From Gordonia zhenghanii (GTDB lineage Bacteria; Actinomycetota; Actinomycetes; Mycobacteriales; Mycobacteriaceae), in NCBI RefSeq assembly GCF_021738965.1, contig NZ_JAKKOQ010000014.1, positions 1 through 64,000 of the forward strand: a stretch of 64,000 nt of DNA, given 5' to 3'. Shown one piece after another: positions 8,120-17,502 of the stretch (the first letter of the stretch is position 1; every line of letters starts with the position of its first letter). Under the pieces are notes generated by a model. It searched no databases. It saw only the letters and a program-made list of their open reading frames with translations, and was not told the origin of the DNA. A program made the position numbers and the translations under genes.

Positions 8120-8767
8120 ATGGCGCGCCTTCACCTGGTTCGACACGGTGAGACCACGTCGAACGTCATGCGAATCCTCGACACCGCGCTCCCCGGGGCG
8201 TCCCTCACCGACTTCGGCGCCCGGCAGGGCGTCCGCTTCGGTCTGGAACACCCCGACGGAAAGCCCGCCGTCCTGGCCCACTCGGTCGCCTCCCGCGCCC
8301 GCCAGACTGCCGACATGATCGCCTCCGTCTGGGAGGCCGACACCGTTGAGCTGGACGGAGTCCACGAAGTCCAGGTCGGGGATCTCGAGGGGCTCAGCGA
8401 CAAAGAGTCGCACGAGAAGTTCCACGACGTGGTCACCCGCTGGCACCACGGGGAACTCGCCGCCCGGATCCCGGGCGGCGAATCACTGGAGATGCTGCAC
8501 GAGCGCTACCTGCCCGTGATCGACGAACTCACCAGGAAGTATGTGACCGGCGAGGGACGCGACGTGTATCTCGTCTCGCACGGCGCGGCGATCCGACTGA
8601 TCGCCGCGCACCTGTCCGGGATCGACTCGGAGTTCGCGCTCAAGAACTACCTGCCGAACACGGGTTCCGTCGTCCTGGAACCCGGCGACACCCGGTGGAC
8701 CGTCTCACGCTGGGGCGTCGCCGATCTGGCGGACGGTGACGGGAGCCCAGCAGACCCGATGGGTTGA
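8120..8767 (+). CDS. Histidine phosphatase family protein (Rv3837c-like)
   Basis: 215 aa. Phosphoglycerate-mutase-like histidine phosphatase. LVRHGETTSN at residues 6-15 carries the phospho-accepting His and the RHG motif. The second catalytic His lies in VSHGAAIRL near residue 154. It was probably annotated as phosphoglycerate mutase in older genomes; the true substrate is unknown. It starts 1 bp after the pheA stop and is co-transcribed. The stop codon TGA (8765-8767) lies inside an 18-bp direct repeat that copies the stop in frame. Confidence 0.92.
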   Translation: MARLHLVRHGETTSNVMRILDTALPGASLTDFGARQGVRFGLEHPDGKPAVLAHSVASRARQTADMIASVWEADTVELDGVHEVQVGDLEGLSDKESHEKFHDVVTRWHHGELAARIPGGESLEMLHERYLPVIDELTRKYVTGEGRDVYLVSHGAAIRLIAAHLSGIDSEFALKNYLPNTGSVVLEPGDTRWTVSRWGVADLADGDGSPADPMG

Positions 8768-8784
8768 GCAGACCCCATGGGTTG
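8749..8784 (+). repeat. 18-bp tandem repeat spanning and duplicating a stop codon (two units)
   Basis: The unit AGCAGACCCGATGGGTTG (8749-8766) is repeated at 8767-8784 with one C/G change. The phosphatase TGA at 8765-8767 is copied in the same frame at 8783-8785, and a further in-frame TAG follows at 8792-8794. The CTAG at 8791-8794 also supplies the stop of the convergent metallopeptidase gene. Compare 18226-18300 and 31344-31397. Confidence 0.8.
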
Positions 8785-8790
8785 AGTGGA

Positions 8791-9150
8791 CTAGCCCCAC
8801 CCGTTCTCGTGCAGCCAGCGGTCGTCGATGCCGAAATGATGCCCGACCTCGTGCAGCACGGTGACGGCGACTTCGTGACGGACCTGGTCCGGTGTCGAGC
8901 ACATCGCCAGGAGTGGCTCGCGGAAGATCTCGATGGTGTCGGGAAGGAACCCCGAGTACTCGTTGGTGCGCTCGGTGAGCGAGACGCCCGTGTACAGCCC
9001 GAGGACCGTCGGGTCTTCCGGGTGGTGATCGTTCACGAGGATCACCACGTTCGACATCGCATCGGTCAGTTCGTTCGGCAACAGGTCGAGCGCATCACCG
9101 ACGAGTTCTTCGAACTGTCTCTTCGACATCGATACGGGCATGCCCGACAT
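8791..9150 (-). CDS. Metallopeptidase family protein (zincin-like, Rv3836-like)
   Basis: 119 aa. Small zinc-peptidase-like protein with VLHEVGHHFGIDD near residues 98-110, an HExxH motif extended by HxxxD as in the PF06262 minimal-zincin family. Its ATG overlaps the upstream septum-formation gene's stop by 1 bp (TAATG), so the pair is coupled. The same arrangement occurs as Rv3835-Rv3836. ATG 9150 gives MSGMPVSM; an internal Met is possible. Proteolysis is inferred from the motif and the substrate is unknown. Confidence 0.9.
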   Translation of the reverse strand: MSGMPVSMSKRQFEELVGDALDLLPNELTDAMSNVVILVNDHHPEDPTVLGLYTGVSLTERTNEYSGFLPDTIEIFREPLLAMCSTPDQVRHEVAVTVLHEVGHHFGIDDRWLHENGWG

Positions 9151-10589
9151 TATCCCGCAGCGGGGGCGGGAATCTCCCGACTGTCGGGGTTGTACCCGGG
9201 CGGCAACGGCACCGGTGTACCGACCGAGCGGCCCGGCGGGCCCTTCTCAGGCGGGTCCGGGAGGCGACCGTTGATCAACACCTGTTCGCGCGCGTCGCCC
9301 ACGAGCGTCGCGAAGCCGCCACGATCGGGCAGCGCTGCGTAGCAGACCACCCGGCGACTGCCGGTGAGCCAACTGACCTCGGAGATCACCGACCACTGCA
9401 CGTTGAGGGTCGTCTCTTCGAACTTCGACGCTCCGCCGAAGAACTTGTTGGTCTCATTCGGACAGATCTTCGTCAGGTATTCGTTCTGGTCGCGCGCGCT
9501 CGGCCACGCTTTGCCGGAGTTCCGGCCACCGAAGCGTTGCGAGAGGTCGACGCCGCCCGTCGTCTGGAAGGCGTGCGGCTCCGAACAGTCGACGACGGTG
9601 CTCGTCGCCTTCCTCGTGTCCTTGTCGATGCCGACGCAGGTACCCGTCGGCCACGTGAACGACTGGTCGATGTCTGCGACGAGTCCGGTGAATTGCTCCT
9701 GGACGCCCTTCGCGCCCGGCTGCTCGATGCCGCAACGCAGGACACGCGCACCCTTCTCCCACTGGACCTTCGACGGGAACATCAGGCCGGACGCGAATCG
9801 ACCCTGCGGGTCGAGGCCGCCGCCGAGGTAGCGGTCGACGATCGCCGGACAGTTCTCGTCGCGGATGGCGCCGAAGCGTTCAGGACCTGGCCATGGCGCC
9901 GCCGCCGCGAACTCCGACGTCGGGAACGTCTCCGTGTCGAGTGCGCCCGCGACCTCGAACCGGTGTGGCTTTGCGCAGTCCGTGAGGCTCGGCTCGCCCG
10001 GCTGCGCGGCGTCCCACTGGAGGCAGTCGCCGGGCTCGGAACGCGTGAAGTCGTTCTCGACCAGCGCGCTGCCTTCGCCGATCACCGTTGTTCCGACGCT
10101 TCCGTGATCGGAGAAACCGCCTCGAGCCAGGAGTACGCCGCCCGCTGCGACGCCGCCGACGAGAATCGCAGTCAAGAGAATCAGGAGCCGTCCGCGGGAC
10201 CGATGCGTGCCGGTGGTCGCGACGCGCGCCCCGTCGTCCGACTCCTCGTCGTCATCCCAGTCGTCGTCCCAGTCCCCATCGGTCGCCTCGTCAGCGTCCA
10301 GATCGTCAACGTCGAGACCGTCTGGGTCCAGATCGTCAGCGCTTAGGTCGCTGTCCGCCCAGTCGTCAGTGTCCAGCCGGTCGGTTTCCCGGCCGTCGGC
10401 GGCCGGAAGGTACTCGGTGTCGGCGGGCGAATACGCACTGGTCGGCGGGTACGCGCCGCCGTCTGAGGCCACGGTGTCATCGACCGCGGCGTCAGCGGCG
10501 TCGGACACCATGTCGGCATCAGCGTCCTGCGGCGACAGGTCGTCGCCGCCTCCTGGTCGGTGGCTGTCAGAAGTCATCTCCTCCATCAT
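9150..10589 (-). CDS. Septum-formation family membrane protein (Rv3835-like)
   Basis: About 479 aa from ATG 10589. A long acidic, Asp-rich cytoplasmic N-terminus (about residues 60-125) precedes one transmembrane segment ([20 protein letters not shown]) near residues 135-155. The extracellular part has two Cys-containing repeats ([40 protein letters not shown]) typical of septum-formation domains. Start 10589 follows GAGGG at good spacing; ATG 10577 is an alternative. A cell-division role is known only by domain name. It is divergent from serS, with 63 bp between starts. Confidence 0.85.
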   Translation of the reverse strand: MMEEMTSDSHRPGGGDDLSPQDADADMVSDAADAAVDDTVASDGGAYPPTSAYSPADTEYLPAADGRETDRLDTDDWADSDLSADDLDPDGLDVDDLDADEATDGDWDDDWDDDEESDDGARVATTGTHRSRGRLLILLTAILVGGVAAGGVLLARGGFSDHGSVGTTVIGEGSALVENDFTRSEPGDCLQWDAAQPGEPSLTDCAKPHRFEVAGALDTETFPTSEFAAAAPWPGPERFGAIRDENCPAIVDRYLGGGLDPQGRFASGLMFPSKVQWEKGARVLRCGIEQPGAKGVQEQFTGLVADIDQSFTWPTGTCVGIDKDTRKATSTVVDCSEPHAFQTTGGVDLSQRFGGRNSGKAWPSARDQNEYLTKICPNETNKFFGGASKFEETTLNVQWSVISEVSWLTGSRRVVCYAALPDRGGFATLVGDAREQVLINGRLPDPPEKGPPGRSVGTPVPLPPGYNPDSREIPAPAAG

Positions 10590-10652
10590 GCCTGGTCGCC
10601 CTCGACGATGTCGTCCCCCGGGCCAGGAACACGCCCAGGTAGGCTTCCAAGC

Positions 10653-11909
10653 GTGATCGACCTGAAGATCCTGCGTGAAGATCCCGACCTCGTCCGCGCC
10701 TCGCAGCGCACCCGTGGCGAAGACCCCGAACTCGTCGACCGGCTGCTCCAAGCAGACGCTGATCGACGTGCGGCGATCGCCGAAGCCGATTCGCTGCGCA
10801 CCGAGCAGAAATCGCTCGGCAAGCAGGTCGGCAAGGCGTCCGGTGATGAGAAGGCCGAGCTCCTGACCCGCGGCAAAGAACTCGCCGACCAGGTCAAGGC
10901 CGCCGTCGCCCGCCAGAAGGAGGCCGAGGAGACGGCCACCACGTGCCAACGCGCCATCTCTAACCTCGTGGCCGAGCAGACCCCTTCGGGCGGCGAGGAC
11001 GACTACATCGTTCTGGAGCACGTCGGTGAGCCGCGGACCATCGAGAACCCGAAGGACCACCTCGAGATCGGCGAGCATCTCGGTCTCATCGACATGGAGC
11101 GCGGCGCCAAGGTGTCCGGTTCTCGCTTCTACTTCCTGACCGGTCTCGGCGCGCAGCTGCAGCTCGCCTTGTTGAACATGGCTGCAGCCAAAGCCACCGC
11201 CAACGGCTTCACTCTGATGGTCCCGCCGGTTCTGGTGCGCCCGGAGATCATGCAGGGCACCGGATTCCTCGGCTCGCACGCCGACGAGGTGTACCGCCTC
11301 GAGGCCGACGACCTCTATCTGGTCGGCACGTCGGAAGTGCCGCTGGCCGGCTACCACTCGGACGAGATCCTCGACCTGTCCGACGGCCCGAAGCGGTACG
11401 CAGGCTGGTCGACGTGCTTCCGCCGCGAAGCGGGCTCGTACGGCAAGGACACGCGCGGCATCATCCGCGTCCACCAGTTCGACAAGGTGGAGGGCTTCAT
11501 CTACTGCAAGCCCGAGGACGCCGAGGCCGAGCACCAGAAGATCCTCGGCTGGGAGAAGGACATGCTCGCCGCGATCGACGTCCCGTACCGCGTCATCGAC
11601 GTGGCTGGCGGCGACCTCGGCAGCTCCGCAGCCCGCAAGTTCGACTGCGAGGCGTGGGTTCCGACCCAGAACACCTACCGCGAGCTGACGTCGACGTCGA
11701 ACTGCACCACCTTCCAGGCGCGTCGCCTGCAGGTGCGGTACCGAGACGACAACGGCAAGGCGCAGACCGCCGCGACACTCAACGGCACGCTCGCGACGAC
11801 CCGCTGGCTGGTGGCCATTCTGGAAAACCATCAGCAGCCCGACGGCACGGTGCGACTTCCCGAGGAGCTCGCCCGGTTCGTCGGCGTGGACGTACTCACG
11901 CCGCGCTGA
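10653..11909 (+). CDS. serS: Seryl-tRNA synthetase
   Basis: 418 aa from GTG 10653 ([12 protein letters not shown]). Charges tRNA-Ser; class II synthetase. The N-terminal antiparallel coiled coil that grips the tRNA long arm covers about residues 1-105. The class II motif 2 is seen as [15 protein letters not shown] and motif 3 in [30 protein letters not shown] contributes to the serine/ATP pocket. Length equals the mycobacterial enzyme (419 aa). A longer in-frame opening from 10560 is only the antisense of the neighbouring gene. Confidence 0.97.
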   Translation: MIDLKILREDPDLVRASQRTRGEDPELVDRLLQADADRRAAIAEADSLRTEQKSLGKQVGKASGDEKAELLTRGKELADQVKAAVARQKEAEETATTCQRAISNLVAEQTPSGGEDDYIVLEHVGEPRTIENPKDHLEIGEHLGLIDMERGAKVSGSRFYFLTGLGAQLQLALLNMAAAKATANGFTLMVPPVLVRPEIMQGTGFLGSHADEVYRLEADDLYLVGTSEVPLAGYHSDEILDLSDGPKRYAGWSTCFRREAGSYGKDTRGIIRVHQFDKVEGFIYCKPEDAEAEHQKILGWEKDMLAAIDVPYRVIDVAGGDLGSSAARKFDCEAWVPTQNTYRELTSTSNCTTFQARRLQVRYRDDNGKAQTAATLNGTLATTRWLVAILENHQQPDGTVRLPEELARFVGVDVLTPR

Positions 11910-12001
11910 CTGACATCTCGCCGATCGGGACCTGATCGGGTCGTTCGAGGAGTCGACCGACGCGACCGACGCCCAGGCGGCTTTCAGGTGCCATCGGTAA
12001 C

Positions 12002-13312
12002 GTGACGACGATGAACGACCAGCCCGAGCCGCCGAGGATGCGACGGCCACCTCCCGGCGGCCAGCCGAACAGGCAGCCCGGCGGCGAGCCGTATCGGCCA
12101 CCGCAGGCATGGTCGGCCGAACCTGGACAGCAACAACGGCGCTACATGCCGACGCCCGGCCAGGAGCCATTGCGGGGACGTCCCGGATACGCACCGCGCC
12201 AGGAGCCGCAGCCGGTCCCGCCGCAAGATCGGCATCGTCGGCCCGCAGGAGCGCCACCCGGCCCACCGCCGCAGCGACCCCGCCCCCGGTCCGACTCCGG
12301 CGGCCCGCCGCGCCGCCCCGCAGCCGCGGCCCAGCCGACTCCGCGCCGCAAGCGCAAGCCGCGGCGTGTACTGCGCATCGTCCTGGTGATCGTGCTGGTG
12401 CTGCTGATCATGCCGGTCGCGCTGATGTTCTACTACGACGCCAAACTGCATCGCGTCGACGCCCTGTCGGACTACCCGGGCCGCGTCGGCGACACGCCCG
12501 GCACGACGTGGCTCATCGTCGGCACCGACTCACGCGCCGATCTCAGCCAGGAGGACAAGGACAAGCTCGCCACCGGAGACAGCGACGGCTCCCGAACCGA
12601 CACGATCATGATGGCGCACATCCCGACCACGGGTAAGCCGATGCTGATCAGCGTGCCGCGCGACCTGTACGTCCCGATTCCCGGCCAAGGCAGCCACAAG
12701 ATCAATTCGGCGTTCAACACCGGCGGCCCCAGACTCCTCGTCCAGACCGTCGAGCAGTTCTCCGGCGTCCACATCGACCACTACATCGAGATCGGGTTCG
12801 GCGGATTCGACAAGGTCGTCGACGGAGTCGGCGGCGTCGAGATGTGCCTGGACCAAGCCTTGCGGGACCCGAAGGCCGGACTGCGTCTACCGAAGGGCTG
12901 CCAGACGTTGGACGGCGCGCAGGCGCTCGGCCTGGTGCGGACCCGGGCGTTCGCGAACGCCGACCTCGAACGTGTCGTCAATCAGCGCAAGTTCTTCTCC
13001 GCCCTCATGTCGAAGGTCACGAGTCCGTCGGTGCTGTTGAATCCGTTCAAACTGATCCCGTTCGCCAACGGCGCGGTGAACGCGGTGACCGTCGACGAAG
13101 GCGACCACCTGTGGAACCTGGCGTGGCTCGCTCTGCGTCTGCGCAACCCCGTCACGACGACGGTTCCCGCGGCAGGCGACGAGATCACCGACGACGGCGA
13201 CTCGTTGATGCCCGGCGACGACACGTCGAAGTTCTTCGAATACGTCAGCCGTGGCGTCGAAGTCCCCGAGGAGCTGTTGAGTGATTCGGGCGGTTCGACG
13301 ATCGGTGGCTAG
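12002..13312 (+). CDS. LCP (LytR-CpsA-Psr) family cell-wall ligase
   Basis: 436 aa. The Pro/Arg-rich cytoplasmic N-terminus covers residues 1-120, with a single membrane anchor at about 123-143 and an extracellular LCP domain at ~150-350. Motifs include IVGTDSRAD, DGSRTDTIMMAHI and SVPRDLYVPIPG, then KINSAFNTGG and GFDKVVDGVGG. LCP enzymes transfer polyprenyl-linked polymers onto peptidoglycan; in this order they attach arabinogalactan. GTG 12002 is the longest reasonable start and ATG 12011 is possible. It stands between serS and bfrB, the position of Rv3840, a short LytR-type gene in M. tuberculosis. Confidence 0.9.
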   Translation: MTTMNDQPEPPRMRRPPPGGQPNRQPGGEPYRPPQAWSAEPGQQQRRYMPTPGQEPLRGRPGYAPRQEPQPVPPQDRHRRPAGAPPGPPPQRPRPRSDSGGPPRRPAAAAQPTPRRKRKPRRVLRIVLVIVLVLLIMPVALMFYYDAKLHRVDALSDYPGRVGDTPGTTWLIVGTDSRADLSQEDKDKLATGDSDGSRTDTIMMAHIPTTGKPMLISVPRDLYVPIPGQGSHKINSAFNTGGPRLLVQTVEQFSGVHIDHYIEIGFGGFDKVVDGVGGVEMCLDQALRDPKAGLRLPKGCQTLDGAQALGLVRTRAFANADLERVVNQRKFFSALMSKVTSPSVLLNPFKLIPFANGAVNAVTVDEGDHLWNLAWLALRLRNPVTTTVPAAGDEITDDGDSLMPGDDTSKFFEYVSRGVEVPEELLSDSGGSTIGG

Positions 13313-13337
13313 CGCGGCCGTACTTTAGGCTGGTCGT

Positions 13338-13883
13338 ATGAGTGAGACGCCGACGCAATTCCAAGAACTACTCCACGACCAGATCAGCAACGAGTTCTCG
13401 GCGTCGCAGCAGTACATCGCACTCGGGGTCTGGTACGACGCGCACGACATGCCCCAGATGGCGCGCCATTTCTACGCGCAGGCCGTCGAAGAGCGCAATC
13501 ACGCCATGATGATCATCCAGTACTTCTTGGACCGGGACATCGACGTGCGCGTCCCCTCGGCGGCCGCGCCGACCACCGAGTTCGACGACTACGAGGACCC
13601 GATCGCGTTGGCCCTCGCACAGGAGAAGGTCGTGACCGAGCAGATCGTCGCGCTGGCGAGCTCTGCGCGCGAGAGCGGCGACTACCTGGGCGAACAGTTC
13701 ATGCAGTGGTTCCTCAAGGAGCAGGTCGAGGAGGTCGCCCGGATGACGACGCTGCAGACCATCGCCCACCGCGCCGCAGGCAATCTGTTCGACCTCGAGA
13801 ACTTCGTCGAGCGCGAACTGAACACCGCCGGGGCGACCCCTGACGCGGCCGCTCCCGTCGCCGCAGGCGGCAACCTGCAGTAG
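13338..13883 (+). CDS. bfrB: Ferritin BfrB (non-haem iron storage)
   Basis: 181 aa, exactly the length of M. tuberculosis BfrB (Rv3841). It forms a 24-mer iron-storage shell. Ferroxidase ligands are visible: the N-terminal helix Glu in NEFSASQQY, EERNH in helix B, and the Gln/Glu residues of helices C and D. It lacks the haem Met pocket of bacterioferritins. It begins 25 bp after the LCP gene and could be co-transcribed, although in mycobacteria it is an IdeR-activated gene. Only a half iron-box-like TTAGGCT is seen before the start, so regulation here is not established. Confidence 0.95.
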   Translation: MSETPTQFQELLHDQISNEFSASQQYIALGVWYDAHDMPQMARHFYAQAVEERNHAMMIIQYFLDRDIDVRVPSAAAPTTEFDDYEDPIALALAQEKVVTEQIVALASSARESGDYLGEQFMQWFLKEQVEEVARMTTLQTIAHRAAGNLFDLENFVERELNTAGATPDAAAPVAAGGNLQ

Positions 13884-13911
13884 TAGACCCTCCCGGCCGG
13901 TCGAGCCATTC

Positions 13912-14001
13912 CCCGCCGGTCGAGCGAAGTCGAGACCCCACCTCGCCGGTCGAGCGAAGTCGAGACCCCGCCCCGCCGGTCGAGCGAAGTCGAGACCCCT
14001 A
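13912..14001. repeat. Dispersed repeat cluster D, three 30-bp units
   Basis: Three near-identical 30-bp units in tandem, each with GGTCGAGCGAAGTCGAGACC, with a degenerate copy from 13896. They fill the junction between convergent bfrB and the DUF5926 gene, and the last unit touches the DUF5926 stop. Confidence 0.85.
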
Positions 14002-14913
14002 CCGGATCGTCACCTGGCGCGCGATGATGCCTGCTTTGGACGCGCGCTGCGCGGCAGTCAGGTCGGAGGTGTCGGCGAGGGCTTCGGTGAGCGCCTTGTC
14101 GAAGGCGTCGAGACCGTCGTTCCATTCGGAGTGGTGGGCTTCCACGTCGAGGTCGAAGACCGGGACGAGCAGGCCGTGGGTGCGGAACGATCCGGCGAAA
14201 CGGGAGCCGTCGCCGAGCGTGAGCCCGCCGGCATCGTGGACGCGCGCCAACGCGTTCATCAGCGAGTCCTCGTCCTCGGGCCGCACCCAGCGAAGGTGCG
14301 CCTTCTCGCCCGCGTCCACCCACCACGGGGCGCCGACGCCGCTGGCGGGTGTCAGTCGCGCGGTCGGCAGGATGGTGTCGTTGGCGCGCTCGAGCATCGC
14401 CTTGATCTGCGGATCGAGATCGGTCTCGTCGGCAAACCACCAGGCGAAGTCGTCGTGGACGGTCACGTCGATCGACGCGGCCGGGTCGACGATGTCGGCC
14501 AGGTCGAGGTCGGTGGCCGAGCCGTCGTACTCGCTTCCGGTCGTCGCGGTGGCGGCCCAGGCGAGCGCGTTCGTCACGGACGTCCGGAGGTCGTCGGGGT
14601 CCGGATCGGTCTGGAGCGCCGCATACCCGTGCGCTTGCGCGTCACCGCTGACGTCGGCGAACACCGCGCCGGGGAGCACTGTCGCGAACTCGACGGACTG
14701 CTTCGCGTCGAAGTCGGCGGCGAACGGGACCGTTGCAGTCGCTGACGCGATGAACGTCCGCATGGCGACGAGGTCGCACTCTGCCGCCAGGCCCTTGAAC
14801 GGACGGACCGGTCCGGCCAGCGATGCGGCCTGCCGTGCCTTTCGTGCGGCTACTCGTTCGGCGCGATTGCTTCCCGGGCGCGGACCGCTGCCGCGCTTGC
14901 TCTTCTTACCCAT
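13999..14913 (-). CDS. DUF5926 family protein
   Basis: 304 aa. Soluble protein with a basic N-terminus (MGKKSKRGSGPRPGSNRAER) that often tops this family, then an acidic Ala/Asp-rich body without known catalytic motifs. DUF5926 proteins are actinobacterial and commonly lie beside glpQ1, as here (stop-to-start distance about 35 bp). The function is unknown. The last codons overlap the first bases of the repeat cluster by 3 bp. Confidence 0.82.
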   Translation of the reverse strand: MGKKSKRGSGPRPGSNRAERVAARKARQAASLAGPVRPFKGLAAECDLVAMRTFIASATATVPFAADFDAKQSVEFATVLPGAVFADVSGDAQAHGYAALQTDPDPDDLRTSVTNALAWAATATTGSEYDGSATDLDLADIVDPAASIDVTVHDDFAWWFADETDLDPQIKAMLERANDTILPTARLTPASGVGAPWWVDAGEKAHLRWVRPEDEDSLMNALARVHDAGGLTLGDGSRFAGSFRTHGLLVPVFDLDVEAHHSEWNDGLDAFDKALTEALADTSDLTAAQRASKAGIIARQVTIR

Positions 14914-14948
14914 GCGTCCAATATCTCACGGACCGCGTCGGGGTCCGG

Positions 14949-15734
14949 TCAGTAGGCGGTGACCAGCCAGTCCCGCACCCGGGCCGGATGATTGGTCGCC
15001 ACCCAGCGGACACCGAGGTCGGCGCACAGTTGGACGTCGGGCTGTTCGTCGACGGTCCAGCAGTAGGTGACGCGCCCCGACGCTGCAGCACGGTCCACCA
15101 GCTCCGGGTGCGTGCGGAGGGTGTCGATGGACGGGCCGACTCCGGTCGCGCCGACTGCGGTGGCCGCAGTTCCCCCGATGATGCGGGCGCTGTCGCCGAG
15201 CAGGACGGTCGGGAGCATCGGCGCGCTGCGGCGGATACGCCAGACCCCGGCAGACGAGAACGAGATGACGACGGCGCGGCTGTGGTCGGCCGACGGCGGT
15301 GTGGCGATGCCGAACTCGTGGAGCATCGCGAGTAACTCGGTCTCGACGAGCGACCCGTAGCGGACCGGGTGCTTGGTCTCGATGAACAGCCGGACCGGAC
15401 GATGCCAGTCGAGTGTCAGGGTGAGGAGTTCGCGCAGCGTCAACACCTGTGCGGGACTGCCGCTGTGCCACGTGCCGAAATCGTGTTCCCGGAGTTGGTC
15501 CAGTGTCATCTCGCTGACCGCGCCGACACCGTCGGAGACTCGCTCGATGGTCCGGTCGTGGATGCAGACGAGTTGGTGGTCGGCAGTCAACCGGATGTCG
15601 CATTCGAGTCCGTCGGCTCCCTGCTCGAGCGCCAGTTCGTAGGCGCCGAGGGTGTGTTCGGCGACTTCGCCGGACGCTCCGCGGTGCGCGACGACGGCAG
15701 GTTTGCCCGACCGCGACACTCCTCGCCCGGTCAT
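14949..15734 (-). CDS. glpQ1: Glycerophosphodiester phosphodiesterase GlpQ1
   Basis: 261 aa. Hydrolyses glycerophosphodiesters to glycerol-3-phosphate and an alcohol. It has the GDPD signature VAHRGASGEVAEHTLGAYELA, then QGADGLECDIRLTADHQLV with the metal-binding Glu/Asp and CIHDRTIERVSDG, and IETKHPVRYG for the third Glu. There is no signal peptide, so it is cytosolic. The ATG at 15734 overlaps the stop of the upstream membrane gene (ATGA). It matches Rv3842c in family and position. Confidence 0.93.
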   Translation of the reverse strand: MTGRGVSRSGKPAVVAHRGASGEVAEHTLGAYELALEQGADGLECDIRLTADHQLVCIHDRTIERVSDGVGAVSEMTLDQLREHDFGTWHSGSPAQVLTLRELLTLTLDWHRPVRLFIETKHPVRYGSLVETELLAMLHEFGIATPPSADHSRAVVISFSSAGVWRIRRSAPMLPTVLLGDSARIIGGTAATAVGATGVGPSIDTLRTHPELVDRAAASGRVTYCWTVDEQPDVQLCADLGVRWVATNHPARVRDWLVTAY

Positions 15735-16708
15735 GCCGCGACCAGACGTCGTACTGGTCGTTCGACGGTCTCGAGTGTCCCCGCGATGATCTCCAGCCGG
15801 CGGACCGCCCAGTGCGCGAACACCGCAGACACCCCGAACACCAGGGTGACGAGAGCCAACGCGTCGGCGTCGAGTTGGAGTGACGTGGTACTCCAGGCCG
15901 CGATCCGGTAACCGGCTGCCAGCAGCGCGAGGGCGTTGACCAGCCCCCATGCGATCGCGAGACGCACCCGGACTCGATCGGCGCGCGGATCCGGCGGTCC
16001 GATCCGCGCCGCCTCGTGAAGCAGCCAGAGCGCACCGACCACGTTGACCAGCGGGACCATCGACAGCAGGTACACCACCACGGTGGGTCGCGGGTCGACG
16101 AAGCCGGCCGAGGCGTACCGTCTGCGCCGTATCTGACGCACCCACCGTCCGAACGCGACGGTGGCCATGACGACGGCCACGAGCGCCATCACCCCGAAGA
16201 CGAGCACGGCGATGCTGCTGAGCCAGTCGATCCACATCGGGATCGGGTGGGTCCGGTTGACGACGGCCACGACATAGCGGATCGCGTGGACGACGCCCGC
16301 GCCGGCCAGGATCAACGCGGCGAGCCGCAACGCTCGAGTCAGCGCATCGGTCGTCGGCGGGACCGGATCGGCGGCGGCGTCGACGGACTCCGTGCGTGGA
16401 ACGTCGACGAGTCCCCAGCGCGGTGTGCTCGCATAGGACGGAGTCGGTCGCCGCCTCGCGCTGCGCGGCCCACGAGGTGCGGGCATCGCTTCGCGCGGCC
16501 GGTGCGCAGTCCATCGAAGAGGTCGTCGAGCCGGCTGGAGTCTGGGCTGCTGGGGTGCGGGCTGCTGGGGTGCGGGACCGCCTCGAGAGACGACGGCCGC
16601 TCCTTGTGCGTCGGTCTGGACGAGCGGCCCTCCGCAGCGCGGGCAGACGGTGCGGCCGTCACGGTGCGGCGCCTGGATACGGCACGCGGGGCAGACGTCG
16701 AGGTTCAC
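15731..16708 (-). CDS. DUF4328 membrane protein with N-terminal zinc ribbon (Rv3843c-like)
   Basis: 325 aa from GTG 16708. An N-terminal zinc ribbon (CPAC...CPRCG, residues ~6-26) is followed by a Pro/Arg-rich linker and then about five to six transmembrane segments of the DUF4328 type. GTG 16708 is chosen for its 4-bp GTGA overlap with the rhodanese stop; a longer start at 16753 would intrude into that gene. M. tuberculosis Rv3843c is the positional equivalent. The function is unknown. Confidence 0.82.
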   Translation of the reverse strand: MNLDVCPACRIQAPHRDGRTVCPRCGGPLVQTDAQGAAVVSRGGPAPQQPAPQQPRLQPARRPLRWTAHRPREAMPAPRGPRSARRRPTPSYASTPRWGLVDVPRTESVDAAADPVPPTTDALTRALRLAALILAGAGVVHAIRYVVAVVNRTHPIPMWIDWLSSIAVLVFGVMALVAVVMATVAFGRWVRQIRRRRYASAGFVDPRPTVVVYLLSMVPLVNVVGALWLLHEAARIGPPDPRADRVRVRLAIAWGLVNALALLAAGYRIAAWSTTSLQLDADALALVTLVFGVSAVFAHWAVRRLEIIAGTLETVERPVRRLVAA

Positions 16709-17043
16709 GCGTCGGCCGATCCGGTCTCGACGGGCTTGCCTGCGTTCTGCCACGCCACCATGCCGCCGCTGACGACTGCTCCGTCGATTCCGCGCATCAA
16801 CAGGTACTCCATGATTCGGTACGAGCGCCCACTGGTGCGGCAGACGACGAGGAGTTCGCGGTCGAGGTCGATCTCATCGACGCGGGCCGGAACGTCGGCG
16901 AGCGGGATGTGCAGAGCGCCTCGCACGCGCGCTTGCTCCCATTCGTCGTCCTCACGGACGTCGAGCAGGATCTGGTCGCCGTCGTCGGTGAAGTCGTCAG
17001 GGAGGTCGGTCACCGCCACTGTCTCGATGTCGCCCATATCCAC
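16705..17043 (-). CDS. Rhodanese-like sulfurtransferase domain protein
   Basis: 112 aa, a single-domain rhodanese. The active-site loop CRTSGRS begins at Cys68, with LLDVREDDEW (CH2A) at residues 26-35. Such proteins carry a persulfide on the Cys for sulfur transfer; the partner is unknown. It is first in a coupled three-gene set with the DUF4328 protein and glpQ1. Its upstream region is the DnaA-box-rich gap. Confidence 0.92.
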   Translation of the reverse strand: MDMGDIETVAVTDLPDDFTDDGDQILLDVREDDEWEQARVRGALHIPLADVPARVDEIDLDRELLVVCRTSGRSYRIMEYLLMRGIDGAVVSGGMVAWQNAGKPVETGSADA

Positions 17044-17176
17044 GCCGTCCAGTTTTCCACACGTGGGCGACGCGGGTGGACCGTCGAACCGACGAGGGTG
17101 CGGCAGGCGTGCGGGAGCGCCTGGATTCGGCGTCCCGCAGAACCGCCTGGATGCAACTATGCAGACCTACATATTT

Positions 17177-17417
17177 CTATCCACAACACCTGTCTTCACT
17201 GTCGTAAACCGATCCCTACCGATCGGTTCACAGGCTCCGAGAAGCTGTGCATAACCCTGTGGAAATGTGGATAGACCTAGGTAAAGGGGGGTATAAATGT
17301 GTTGCGGGTCTCCTTTTCTTGTCCAATTGGCCCGATTACCGTCGCGCAGACACCTTTTGGACACCCGGCTCTCATCTGAGTTATCCACATCCACAGGTGT
17401 GGATAACTTGGGGATAA
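17177..17417. promoter_or_regulatory. Cluster of DnaA-box-like sequences in a 459-bp intergenic gap
   Basis: The gap 17044-17502 between divergent genes contains no gene and is visibly lower in GC from about 17160. Against TTATCCACA there are two perfect boxes (17381-17389 on +, 17398-17406 on -), which form an inverted pair with an 8-bp spacer. Four boxes have one mismatch: 17177-17185 (+), 17246-17254 (-), 17266-17274 (-) and 17409-17417 (-). One has two mismatches (17258-17266, -). No dnaA, dnaN or rpmH lies in this window. The site may be a DnaA-titration or regulatory site, or an unusual or extra origin. Confidence 0.7.
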
Positions 17418-17502
17418 CACGCCGGGCGAAACTCTCAACAAGAGGTTTGGAGTTACGTGGACGACGCCTCGTCACAGAAGACCAGCGCCTAGAATCGGCG
17501 AC

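Noticed and set aside
9646..9665. Second parS-like site (GGCCACGTGAACGAC)
   Set aside because: Only the right half of the palindrome matches; the left half is unrelated.
13313..13337. Iron box before bfrB
   Set aside because: Only TTAGGCT of the consensus is present in the 25-bp gap; a site within the LCP gene was not found by eye.
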